This document shows, piece by piece, positions 33,065 to 40,107 of a DNA stretch of 43,799 nucleotides. The DNA comes from a virus. Position 1 is the first letter of the stretch. Every line of letters begins with the position of its first letter. The notes beneath the pieces were generated by a model that saw only the letters and a list, made by a program, of their open reading frames with translations, was not told the DNA's origin and did not search any database. The stretch lies in IMG/VR virus record IMGVR_UViG_3300037882_002205, positions 1-43,799 of that record; one strand, given 5' to 3'. Position numbers and translations under genes: made by a program.

Positions 33065-33192
33065 CCCAGTAGCGGCGTGGACAGTGACACGCCACATGAC
33101 GATTCCTCCGTGTAGTGTTTGTGGAGTTCTCGGCTGAGGAAGTGCGAGAAGTGCTCTGTGAAGTTTAGCCGGTGCAATTCCGGCCTACTGGG
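33065..33192 (+). ncRNA. Candidate structured RNA with tRNA T-arm-like 3' end
   Basis: The 154-bp gap 33060-33213 has no gene. An 8-bp stem (33065-33072 with 33185-33192) encloses:
- a 6-bp hairpin (33074-33079/33088-33093, 8-nt loop);
- a 4-bp hairpin (33106-33109/33123-33126);
- a 6-bp hairpin (33127-33132/33145-33150);
- a 5-bp stem with 7-nt loop TGCAATT (33168-33184) that directly abuts the closing stem.
The last feature copies the T-arm/acceptor join of tRNA, but the 128-nt length and the missing D and anticodon arms exclude a normal tRNA. TTCCTC (33103) and GAGGAA (33136) could pair as a pseudoknot. It ends 6 nt before the leader element of the next gene, so it may instead be a cis-acting leader. 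Confidence 0.55.
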
Positions 33193-33213
33193 TTTATTTA
33201 GAAAGAGATACTG

Positions 33214-34011
33214 ATGAGTAATTTAGATAATGACTTTGTACAAAGGATAGAAGTTAGTTTTAACGGCGGCGGGTTTGACATCTTTTATGCTAGGAGTGAT
33301 ATGTCAAACCCTTCAGCAACGCAAAAATGGCTAGGGCCCGTTTATCGTGAAGGTGAGACGGTGGCATCTAACATAGTTCTGTCAAACGTTACAGTCATAT
33401 CATTTCAAGACATAAAGAAAGAGATACCAATGACCAATAATAAATACCCACTAACCGTACAGGAAGCCCGTGCAGCGCTGGTTAATGAGCCCGTAGGGAC
33501 GATCGTTGAAAGCGAAGACTATAAAGACGGAGGTAACTTTTTTGCAGGACAATGGCGATTCTGTAACTTAAACCTACTACTGCTTGAGCAAAGGCGCTGG
33601 AGCAGACAACAGGATAAGTTTCATGACTGGTTTCCAACCAGCACATACAACAACAGGTACCTTCCGGTAGAACCTAAAGGGTATCGCATCATCGCCTTAG
33701 ACTCACCAGCTCACCCCGACTACGTGTCACCACAGCCAACGGTTAAGATGTTGACTGCGGATGAGGCGCTGGCGTTGGAGGAGTTTTGCGTCGTCGCTAA
33801 AATCTTTTCGCACCCTGAGATTACAATGGCGAATAATTTATCTGTAATGAACGAGGGATATACACTACGCCGTAAATATTGCCAATTAAACCACCTACCC
33901 CCTAGTTTTAATGTAGTGGATAGCATTGTTGCTCACTTGGCTATGGTTAATAAGTGGCCTATTGTGGCTACTGAAGCCGAGGCGTTGCAGTTGATTAAGG
34001 AGGGTAAGTAG
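33214..34011 (+). CDS. Early protein of unknown function downstream of the structured RNA
   Basis: The 265-aa protein is preceded by TAGAAAG (33199-33205). An in-frame ATG inside the reading frame (33430, MTNNKYPLTVQEARAAL) has a good AAAGAGA site and could be the start of a shorter product of 193 aa. The middle contains many aromatic residues (FFAGQWRFCNLNL). No family is recognised. The last codons double as the RBS of the next gene. Confidence 0.65.
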   Translation: MSNLDNDFVQRIEVSFNGGGFDIFYARSDMSNPSATQKWLGPVYREGETVASNIVLSNVTVISFQDIKKEIPMTNNKYPLTVQEARAALVNEPVGTIVESEDYKDGGNFFAGQWRFCNLNLLLLEQRRWSRQQDKFHDWFPTSTYNNRYLPVEPKGYRIIALDSPAHPDYVSPQPTVKMLTADEALALEEFCVVAKIFSHPEITMANNLSVMNEGYTLRRKYCQLNHLPPSFNVVDSIVAHLAMVNKWPIVATEAEALQLIKEGK

Positions 34012-34206
34012 ATGCATAGAACTTTAACTGTAAGAATTTCGGAAAGCTTGCATCGAAAGCTTAAAGCAGTAGCTGGCATAAAAGGGCAAGGCATGGGTGA
34101 TACATACGAAGAAGCCTTTGAACAGTACGTTAAACGGTTCGATGCAGGTGATGCCCGGACTTTATTTGATGCAAATGTTAAGAGCAAAAAGGAGGGTAAG
34201 TAGATG
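33997..34206. repeat. 18-nt identical gene junction, two copies
   Basis: AAGGAGGGTAAGTAGATG occurs at 33997-34014 and 34189-34206. Each copy encodes the C-terminal EGK of one gene, its stop codon and the ATG of the next, and includes the ribosome binding site. It frames the 34012-34203 gene exactly, so that gene is a cassette bounded by short homology. Confidence 0.85.
34012..34203 (+). CDS. Small RHH-type DNA-binding protein
   Basis: This 63-aa protein has the strand-helix-helix form: RTLTVRISESLHRKLKAVAGIKGQGMGDTYEEAFEQYVKRF. That agrees with Arc/CopG-like regulators, although the second helix is less typical. It is exactly flanked by the 18-nt repeated junctions, and is coupled to its neighbours by them. 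Confidence 0.6.
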   Translation: MHRTLTVRISESLHRKLKAVAGIKGQGMGDTYEEAFEQYVKRFDAGDARTLFDANVKSKKEGK

Positions 34207-34575
34207 AACACCTACACACTAAAATCTGGCAAGGTCATCAGTGAAGGCCAGACCCTTACGGCTGATGATCTGACTGTATCGGAGTTGAAAGAGTTATACA
34301 GCATTCACTCATGCTATAGAGCTAGAACTGGTCACGGCGTATTAAACCCCACAATTTTTGATTTTCCTATAATAGTCGTAACCCTCCCCGCCCCTGAACC
34401 CAAAACCCCGCTGACCGTTGATGCGATCATGGAAGGGTTAGAGCGTGGAATGCGTTATAAGCTTAGTAAAGAAGGCTGTATTGACAAAATGTTACAAGGG
34501 CGGCCCTGCCTTAATAATGAGATGAAAGCTGCCCACTGCCTAGCCAACGGCTGGACCGTTACGGAGGTGTCGTGA
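34204..34575 (+). CDS. Early protein of unknown function
   Basis: The 123-aa protein starts at the second 18-nt junction. A Pro-rich linker (LPAPEPKTPLT) separates an N-terminal half from a C-terminal helical part with three cysteines. No motif is recognised. It overlaps the next gene by one base (TGATG). Confidence 0.6.
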   Translation: MNTYTLKSGKVISEGQTLTADDLTVSELKELYSIHSCYRARTGHGVLNPTIFDFPIIVVTLPAPEPKTPLTVDAIMEGLERGMRYKLSKEGCIDKMLQGRPCLNNEMKAAHCLANGWTVTEVS

Positions 34576-34805
34576 TGACTATTACCTTAGAACCATGTCC
34601 GTTTTGTGGCAAAGAGATGGGCATTGTTAAAAATAAGTTTGCGACTTATGCGGTACACCCTAGGAATAAGTTTTTTACTGGCGGGGTAGATGGCACCTAT
34701 AAGTGCATCATTGAAACTGAAAAGTTTCAACTCATTCAGCCGTGGATTGATTTATGGAATAGCAGAACTGCTGATAAACAACAGAAGGAAATCCCTAATG
34801 ACTGA
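34575..34805 (+). CDS. Lar-like small zinc ribbon protein
   Basis: I use ATG 34575 (76 aa), one base into the upstream TGA, with GGAGGTG upstream. EPCPFCGKEMG at the start and IDLWNSRT near the end form the pattern of Lar-type restriction-alleviation-like phage proteins (CPFCG, then WNxR). Only one CxxC is obvious, so the zinc site may be partial. In Lar the role is modulating host type I restriction; here it is a family-level hint. Confidence 0.65.
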   Translation: MTITLEPCPFCGKEMGIVKNKFATYAVHPRNKFFTGGVDGTYKCIIETEKFQLIQPWIDLWNSRTADKQQKEIPND

Positions 34806-35046
34806 TTTTATTGACGATATTAAAGAAATGGCTATGGAGTTATGGACCAACACTCATACTTTTTACCGTGTTGATTTACGCCGTCTCTCTCCAGATGGAA
34901 AACATAGTAAATGGTCTAGAGTAACCATTTTCCCACATTTGACAGATGCCCTTGATTATAAAACAAGGGTTGAGACACACAACGCCGCTGCTGATGGGCA
35001 TTTTGAATATAGAGTCGTTCACGAAGCTAAAGGATTTTATAGATGA
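34798..35046 (+). CDS. Small early protein of unknown function
   Basis: I use ATG 34798 (82 aa), with AAGGA upstream, overlapping the previous gene by 8 bp. The frame is open from 34690 but inside the neighbour. The protein is alpha/beta with many charged residues and no recognised motif. It overlaps the next gene by ATGA. Confidence 0.6.
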   Translation: MTDFIDDIKEMAMELWTNTHTFYRVDLRRLSPDGKHSKWSRVTIFPHLTDALDYKTRVETHNAAADGHFEYRVVHEAKGFYR

Positions 35047-35471
35047 CTGATTTTGCATACCCACAACCCTATCAGGGGCTTGGGATTGAACCTATCGAAA
35101 ATCCTGAAGGGTTGAAGACGCTTTCAGAATGGTATAGCGGTGCCACTTGTCGACATGGGAAGTCTAGTTTTGACAGCTCACACACTTGTGATGACGTTAT
35201 CACAGGCACTAAGACCATTCACAGACCTATCACAGTGCCATGGCTACCGATAGAGCAGATTGGCGAGGTGTTTCCAGATTGGGAGACAGACGGCAAACAA
35301 TATCTCTTGAAAAATAGTGAAAAAATAAAACGTGTTTGTACTTATTGGCATCCCTATAAAACAAAAAAAGAGGCTTGGTATTTTGGCAATGCAGTTGATG
35401 ATTACGGTTACGAGTGGGAGGCTGTGAAGTTCTTCCCCACCCACTTTAGCCCTGTTGTTTTGGAAGGATAG
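35043..35471 (+). CDS. Early protein of unknown function (Trp-rich)
   Basis: The 142-aa protein is rich in Trp and Tyr (WYSGATCRHG, VPWLPIEQIGEVFPDWE, EAWYFGNAVDDYGYEWEAVKFFPTHF). WLPIEQ and FFPTHFSP recall DUF551, a common small phage domain (WxPIxxxP ... PTHWxP). The match is partial, because the first part carries extra cysteine and histidine. It is coupled to both neighbours. Confidence 0.6.
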   Translation: MTDFAYPQPYQGLGIEPIENPEGLKTLSEWYSGATCRHGKSSFDSSHTCDDVITGTKTIHRPITVPWLPIEQIGEVFPDWETDGKQYLLKNSEKIKRVCTYWHPYKTKKEAWYFGNAVDDYGYEWEAVKFFPTHFSPVVLEG

Positions 35472-35474
35472 ACG

Positions 35475-35648
35475 ATGAATAAACCTAAGTGGCGAATTGT
35501 TCCTTGTTATTCTGGTTGGTTCAAGGTGCAAAAACGGCTCCGTCCATGGTGGTGGCTATTTTATATATTTTGGGTGACAGAAGGTGATTGTTTTAACTCT
35601 GAGGCAGATGCGGAAGCGTGGATCGAAAAATATGGAGACCTTGGTTAA
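35475..35648 (+). CDS. 57-aa Trp-rich protein
   Basis: This short frame has GAAGGA upstream, starts 3 bp after the previous stop and ends in a TAATG junction with the next gene. The sequence has a WWWLFYIFWV cluster in the middle, possibly membrane-associated, and an acidic end (SEADAEAWIEKYGDLG). I do not recognise it; the gene itself is well supported by spacing. Confidence 0.6.
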   Translation: MNKPKWRIVPCYSGWFKVQKRLRPWWWLFYIFWVTEGDCFNSEADAEAWIEKYGDLG

Positions 35649-35881
35649 TGCCTGATATTTCAATGTGCCTAGGCGATGGTTGCCCACTAAAAGACGGCTG
35701 CTACCGCTTTACAGCCGTACCTGATATGTGGCAAAGCTATTTTACTATACCGCCCCATAAAGACGGCCAGTGCGCTGACTTTGTACCGCCGCCGAAGCGA
35801 ATCACACGGCGTGAATACATCGATAACCTAGTTGAGCTGTTTAACGTATGCGCTACAGTAAAGGATCCAGATGATGAGTAA
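35648..35881 (+). CDS. Small Cys-rich phage protein (PDISMC family)
   Basis: I use ATG 35648 (77 aa), sharing a base with the upstream TAA. The start MPDISMCLGDGCPLKDGCYRF, with three cysteines spaced by five residues, and PDMWQSYF then QCADF, form a recognisable small phage protein with a probable metal site. It has no known role. The end overlaps the XRE gene. Confidence 0.7.
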   Translation: MPDISMCLGDGCPLKDGCYRFTAVPDMWQSYFTIPPHKDGQCADFVPPPKRITRREYIDNLVELFNVCATVKDPDDE

Positions 35882-36254
35882 GAAAGCAGTACATTTTCTT
35901 GATGGCGTGTTTCCAGATGCACCAAACGAACTTGCCAGAAAATTAATACTGGCTCGACGAGATAAAAACCTATCACAATGTAAGACAGCCAAGCTCGCCG
36001 GTATTAGTAAATCATCCCTCTGGTCACTGGAAAACGAGGACAGAAACAAGGTGTTAGCTATGACAATCTTTAAATTAGCAAGAGTTTTAGGTGTCACAGT
36101 GGATTACCTGCTTGACGACTCGATCCCCTCATTTGGTCTTGACGGGGAAACAACTGCGGCCATGACTAATTGTAGAGCCTTGTCTATAGATAGCCGTAGG
36201 CTTGTCCACGATTTTATAAAATTGTTAGAAGAAAAAGATTTTTGGAGGAGATAA
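35871..36254 (+). CDS. XRE-type repressor-like protein
   Basis: This 127-aa protein has an HTH at about residues 20-80. LARKLILARRDKNLSQCKTAKLAGISKSSLWSLENEDRNKVLAMTIFKLARVLGVTVDYLLDD is a full XRE pattern with recognition helix KSSLWSLENE. A C-terminal helical segment (SIDSRRLVHDFIKLLEEKDFW) may mediate oligomerisation. It has no LexA-like peptidase. ATG codons at 35871 and 35874 are both possible behind AAGGA. It could be the repressor of the early promoter repeats, or a host-gene regulator. Confidence 0.82.
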   Translation: MMSKKAVHFLDGVFPDAPNELARKLILARRDKNLSQCKTAKLAGISKSSLWSLENEDRNKVLAMTIFKLARVLGVTVDYLLDDSIPSFGLDGETTAAMTNCRALSIDSRRLVHDFIKLLEEKDFWRR

Positions 36255-36258
36255 ACCA

Positions 36259-36570
36259 ATGACACCCCCTAAACCGATAAAGTATTTTACAAGTCATTTA
36301 AGTCTTGATGAATTTTTAAAACCTGACATCGATTTTGATATTGAACAAATAACCATAATAATTGCCTGCACTGACAACTCTGGTGAGTGGTGGGATGAGG
36401 AATGTTGTGGCCTATATGATGTTTTAGAAAAAGCGGTGGAACGTGGACAATCAAATTACAACGTCTTTAAGATCGACGGCGATACCATTACCCAGATTGG
36501 CAAGATTTCCACTATTTTTGTTGCAACCGAATTAAAAACGAAGGAGTTTCCCGATGTTGACATACCCTAA
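36259..36570 (+). CDS. Early protein of unknown function
   Basis: The 103-aa acidic protein has GGAGGAGAT upstream of its ATG and is tightly linked to the XRE gene (4 bp). It contains WWDEECCGLYDVL and no known domain. The last 17 bp overlap the following mini-gene. Confidence 0.6.
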   Translation: MTPPKPIKYFTSHLSLDEFLKPDIDFDIEQITIIIACTDNSGEWWDEECCGLYDVLEKAVERGQSNYNVFKIDGDTITQIGKISTIFVATELKTKEFPDVDIP

Positions 36571-36655
36571 GCCGATAAAGTTCGTCCGAAAATTATCACT
36601 ACTTGGTATTTGTTTTGGTTGTGGCGAGCTGTGGTGGAACTGTGTTTGCCCGTAA
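36554..36655 (+). CDS. 33-aa mini-protein with a possible zinc knuckle
   Basis: This short frame starts with a perfect AAGGAG eight bases upstream. It opens MLTYPKPIKFVRK, much like the start of the preceding protein (PPKPIKYFTSH). It ends GICFGCGELWWNCVCP, with four cysteines in two pairs. The resemblance and strong RBS argue for a real gene, but size keeps confidence low. Confidence 0.45.
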   Translation: MLTYPKPIKFVRKLSLLGICFGCGELWWNCVCP

Positions 36656-36680
36656 GACTGTTTATTTGAGAGGACTACCA

Positions 36681-37184
36681 ATGCCTAACGAAACCCTAAA
36701 GCCGTGCCCGTGGTGTAATCAGACCCCGTGGTTACAATTAACCGATGCTGAAGGAAATTTCAGAACTTTAGAGTATTTGGAAGACCCTTATAGCGGTTTT
36801 AGTTTTGCTTTAAGACACGAGGTATCTGATGATATAAAATGCCCTATCGCAACAGGTGAAGATGAAATCTTAGGAGCTATTTTATACGACACCGAAGCCG
36901 AAGCCATTGCCGCATGGAATAAACGGGCCGATGACTGGCAGCCAATCGCTACAGCGCCGAAGGATGCTAATTTTTTAGCGTACGATCCTAATTGGCATGA
37001 TGAGAGTTTTGGGGAGGAAGGCATCATGGCGCTACAGATGAGTAGAGACGGCTCTTTAATAACGGCTATTAACCGTAAGTTTATAGATGATGAAGACTAT
37101 TTCCCAGATGGTCCTTTTGAACCCACTCACTGGAAACCGTTACCAACACCACCAGGAGGCGAGGCTATAAATGAGCATCCCTAA
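36681..37184 (+). CDS. Lar-like zinc ribbon fused to DUF551
   Basis: I start at ATG 36681 (167 aa), with GAGAGGA upstream; the frame is open from 36603. The N-terminal part reads LKPCPWCNQTPW ... AIAAWNKRA, the Lar-type pattern (CPxC ... WNxR) with one more cysteine in between. The C-terminal part reads WQPIATAPKD ... FEPTHWKPLP, the DUF551 signature. Both domains occur in phage early proteins, but I would expect them separately. It overlaps the next gene by 14 bp. Confidence 0.75.
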   Translation: MPNETLKPCPWCNQTPWLQLTDAEGNFRTLEYLEDPYSGFSFALRHEVSDDIKCPIATGEDEILGAILYDTEAEAIAAWNKRADDWQPIATAPKDANFLAYDPNWHDESFGEEGIMALQMSRDGSLITAINRKFIDDEDYFPDGPFEPTHWKPLPTPPGGEAINEHP

Positions 37185-37650
37185 ATGCCCAGTTTGTATG
37201 GGAAATAGTAAGATGAAACACCGAGACTTTGATGATGCGTTATGTATGCAGATGGCGATATGTATAGCTTGTGGTCGTCTATATACGTTCCTTGTTGCCC
37301 TTGGAAACACTGCCGCAGAGATATCTCTGGCACCTGTTAAGAGCACTAGAGAAACTATTCTTGATGAAGCTAAGCGGCTCACAACAGGTGATCGTAACAA
37401 AACATACGGCGACCCGTATGACAATATGAAAACATTTGCTACACTAATCGACACCTACCTACGAGCCTTGGGATGGACAGGCCCCCCACTAGATAGTGTG
37501 GATGGATCAATGGTAATGTCTTTTAGTAAATCAGCTCGAATAGCAGTAAACAAAGGACACCAAGATAATTACGTAGATGGGACCGCCTACGTAGCAATAG
37601 CAGGTGAATGTGCGGTTCGTGAATTAGAGAAGGACAACGACAATGGATGA
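37171..37650 (+). CDS. Zinc ribbon plus DUF6378-like protein
   Basis: The 159-aa protein starts with a zinc ribbon (CPVCMGNSK ... CIACGR), followed by a helical domain. ILDEAKRLTTGDRNKTYGDPYDNM ... MVMSFSKSARIAVNKGHQDNYVDGTAYVAI resembles DUF6378, an all-helical phage domain. That pattern of E, D and N residues recalls MazG-like or related nucleotide-binding helical folds, so nucleotide metabolism is a possibility only. It is encoded next to the replication module. Confidence 0.72.
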   Translation: MSIPKCPVCMGNSKMKHRDFDDALCMQMAICIACGRLYTFLVALGNTAAEISLAPVKSTRETILDEAKRLTTGDRNKTYGDPYDNMKTFATLIDTYLRALGWTGPPLDSVDGSMVMSFSKSARIAVNKGHQDNYVDGTAYVAIAGECAVRELEKDNDNG

Positions 37651-37864
37651 CAAACGGCTATTAATTGGGGGTGCTGAGTTCATCACCCCAAAGGGGGCAG
37701 CAGCACTACTGGGATTAACAGTAGGTTGGTGCCAAGAGTTAGCCCGTACAAAGCAGCTACCCTCTAAAAAAGTTTTTGGTAGGTGGTACATCCGCTTAGA
37801 TGCGTTACAGGCCATGTTAAACGAAGACAGTGCAGCTGAGGATGATTTAAGTGCAGACTTGTAG
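37643..37864 (+). CDS. Excisionase/MerR-like HTH protein
   Basis: The 73-aa protein has the winged HTH pattern FITPKGAAALLGLTVGWCQELARTKQLPSKKVFGRWYIRLDALQAML, like HTH_17/excisionase proteins. No integrase is present, so it is probably a DNA-bending or replication-linked protein. It overlaps the primase-helicase start by 14 bp and thus belongs to the replication unit. Confidence 0.75.
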   Translation: MDDKRLLIGGAEFITPKGAAALLGLTVGWCQELARTKQLPSKKVFGRWYIRLDALQAMLNEDSAAEDDLSADL

Positions 37865-40010
37865 CCTATCTAAGGGGCAATACCTAGCCTCTTTCTCAAA
37901 TGCAAAACTGGTAACTTTCCCATTAGAAGGTACCTCTAAGATTCCTCGGTCATACTGTACTGGGTGGCAGAATCTTTTGGTCCCTATCGAAGTGGGGGAG
38001 GCCGATAACTATGCTGTGCAATTGCCACCTACGATAATGGTTATCGACTATGACCCACGCAAAGACGTCGTATCTGGACAGGGGTTGGCACGATTGACCA
38101 CCCAGTACGGTATCGATATTACCCAGACATTCGTAGTACAGTCAGGGTCATCCGTGGATTCTCTGCACATATACCTGCGTAAACCTGATACCGCCCACAT
38201 ATGTAAGCGTCATGAAGACCATGTAGCCATCGATTTTCTATCCAAAGGGGCGTACGTAGTAGGTCCGGGCTCAATACATGCAAAGACAGGACTGCCCTAT
38301 AGTGTGCGCTATGGGTCATTAGATAACTTATTGGATGCTCCTGAAGCCCTGTTAGATGCACTGGCTAAACAAACAGACATAAATGAAGTCTTTGGTGTAG
38401 ACCATTGGTCTGACGATACCCAGTCCATAGAGCGTTTTAAAGTAGCGTTGACCACTCATGGTCCCGCCTTACAAGGTGGAGGAGGTGACGCCCATACCGT
38501 TATGGCCGCTCTATTTGGGCGAGATATTGGCCTGCACCCCAAGACCACGCTACAAGTAATGCTGAATGAATGGAACCCTTTATGTGAGCCACCATGGACT
38601 CCCCACGATTTAAAAGTTAAAGTTGCCAACGCCTATAAATATGCTAAGCGACCCGCAGGAACAGCGAGTCCTCGTGCTGCTTTTCAAGATACATGGTCTA
38701 CTGAAGAGATACGAGAGCACCGTATAGAAGCGGAGAGGGCAGCAAAACAGATACGCCTTACAACGAGTAACGGTAAACTAAAAGACCACCCTGTAAACGT
38801 CGTGGCGTGTTTCAGAATCCCTCCGTTCAGGTCTTTTAAAAACCCTTTGTACAAACTGCTGAAATACAACATGTTCAGCGGCCATATCGAATTTACCCGT
38901 CCTGCCCCATGGCATAACCGATTAGATAGGCGAGTAACATGGTCTAAAGCTGTTGATGCTGTCATATGCCGTCAGTACCTGTACGAAGAATGGGGTATGG
39001 AGGTAGGTCTATCCAGTACCCAGGAAGGTATCGTACGCATTGCTGTGGAGAATCAGTACCACCCTGTATGGAACTACTTTGAAAGCGTACAGTGGGACGG
39101 TATAAATCGAATAGAGCATCTGTTTTCCCGCTACGCTGGGGCAGAAGACAGTGCTTACTCCAGAGAGGTGTCTCGGTCTTTGATGCTTAGTGTAGTTGCA
39201 CGGGTGTTTAAGCCCGGCAGTAAAGTAGACACTATGGTTGTAATGGAAGGTAAACAAGGCACAGGTAAATCTACATTCTGTCGTACCTTAGCGGTTCAGT
39301 CTGAATGGTTTATGGAAGGCAACCTTGACCCGCAGGATAAAAATACCACGGGGTCTATGCAGGGCAAGATACTTATCGAGTTCCCCGAGATGGAGTTCAT
39401 GTCTAAGCGTGATGCAGCATCTATTAAAGCGTTCCTGTCTAAACAGGTGGATAACGCACGCTTGCCCTATGGTTCTGAGTGGCAGGATTTCCCCCGCCAA
39501 TGTGTGTTTATAAGCACCACCAACCCAGATGCAACCAACACGTACCTGAACGACCCGACAGGCAACCGTCGGTTCCTGCCTATAGAAACTACCGCTATCG
39601 ACGTACCGCAACTACGGAAAGACCTCGATTTACTATGGGCTGAAGCCGTGCATCGGTACCGCCAAGGTGAACCCCACCACTTCTATGGTTACGAGGCAGA
39701 ACGCACCGCTATGCAGATGCAGACGGACCGCCAGATTGTGGACGAGTGGGACGGTATTATCTCTGAATGGATCCATGGGTTACGTAAGTCAGGGCTGGCT
39801 GTTAATGAACTCACCCTTGGGTACGTCTCTGAGAACGCTTTAGGGATAAGCGCTGCCCGTCTAAAACGCCTCGAAACCGTACGTCTTGTCGCTACCATGG
39901 CTCGCTTAGGTTACGCTAAGGTACAGAACCGAGGACTATCTGGTCGAGGACACGCCTTTATACGGGATATCGTAGAAGTCGATATCGAAGCCTTGACACA
40001 AGATTTATAA
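37851..40010 (+). CDS. PrimPol-VirE-type primase-helicase
   Basis: This 719-aa bifunctional replication protein starts at GTG 37851. The N-terminal PrimPol-like domain shows D66-Y-D68 (motif I), a conserved H106 in SLHIYLR (motif II) and IDFLSKGAYVVGPGSIH with D128 (motif III). The C-terminal virulence-associated-E-type ATPase has Walker A G467-K-Q-G-T-G-K473-S, Walker B-like LIEFPEME (508-515), a sensor N558 and R573/R574 in GNRRF. It should prime and unwind the template for the family A polymerase encoded further on. It lies immediately after the HTH gene, with about 100 bp to the SNF2 helicase. Confidence 0.9.
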   Translation: MQTCSLSKGQYLASFSNAKLVTFPLEGTSKIPRSYCTGWQNLLVPIEVGEADNYAVQLPPTIMVIDYDPRKDVVSGQGLARLTTQYGIDITQTFVVQSGSSVDSLHIYLRKPDTAHICKRHEDHVAIDFLSKGAYVVGPGSIHAKTGLPYSVRYGSLDNLLDAPEALLDALAKQTDINEVFGVDHWSDDTQSIERFKVALTTHGPALQGGGGDAHTVMAALFGRDIGLHPKTTLQVMLNEWNPLCEPPWTPHDLKVKVANAYKYAKRPAGTASPRAAFQDTWSTEEIREHRIEAERAAKQIRLTTSNGKLKDHPVNVVACFRIPPFRSFKNPLYKLLKYNMFSGHIEFTRPAPWHNRLDRRVTWSKAVDAVICRQYLYEEWGMEVGLSSTQEGIVRIAVENQYHPVWNYFESVQWDGINRIEHLFSRYAGAEDSAYSREVSRSLMLSVVARVFKPGSKVDTMVVMEGKQGTGKSTFCRTLAVQSEWFMEGNLDPQDKNTTGSMQGKILIEFPEMEFMSKRDAASIKAFLSKQVDNARLPYGSEWQDFPRQCVFISTTNPDATNTYLNDPTGNRRFLPIETTAIDVPQLRKDLDLLWAEAVHRYRQGEPHHFYGYEAERTAMQMQTDRQIVDEWDGIISEWIHGLRKSGLAVNELTLGYVSENALGISAARLKRLETVRLVATMARLGYAKVQNRGLSGRGHAFIRDIVEVDIEALTQDL

Positions 40011-40021
40011 TCGGGTACAGT
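39993..40021 (+). promoter_or_regulatory. Candidate promoter for the helicase-polymerase genes
   Basis: TTGACA (39993-39998), 17 nt, TACAGT (40016-40021), straddling the primase-helicase stop and 86 bp before the SNF2 ATG. The -35 is consensus, the -10 has two mismatches. It is followed by repeats in the leader. Confidence 0.5.
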
Positions 40022-40055
40022 TAAAACAAGCTAAACCACTTAAACAGTTAAAACA
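40017..40055. repeat. Two 12-nt repeats in the SNF2 leader
   Basis: ACAGTTAAAACA occurs at 40017-40028 and 40044-40055, overlapping the -10 box of the candidate promoter with its first copy. The whole 97-bp gap 40011-40107 is A- and C-rich and holds no gene. An operator is possible. Confidence 0.6.
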
Positions 40056-40107
40056 CATCATAACTAAGCAGACCAATAAACCATAACTTAACAAGGTTAG
40101 AAGACAC

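Noticed and set aside
33168-33192. Cobalamin riboswitch, suggested by CCGG-TGCAATT-CCGG, which resembles the P5 loop of that class
   Set aside because: No upstream GGGAA element, no following CCCGC-ACTGT segment and no B12 box before the next gene.
33065-33192. Canonical tRNA or tmRNA
   Set aside because: T-arm and closing stem fit, but no D-arm, anticodon arm or tag reading frame can be placed, and 128 nt fits neither.
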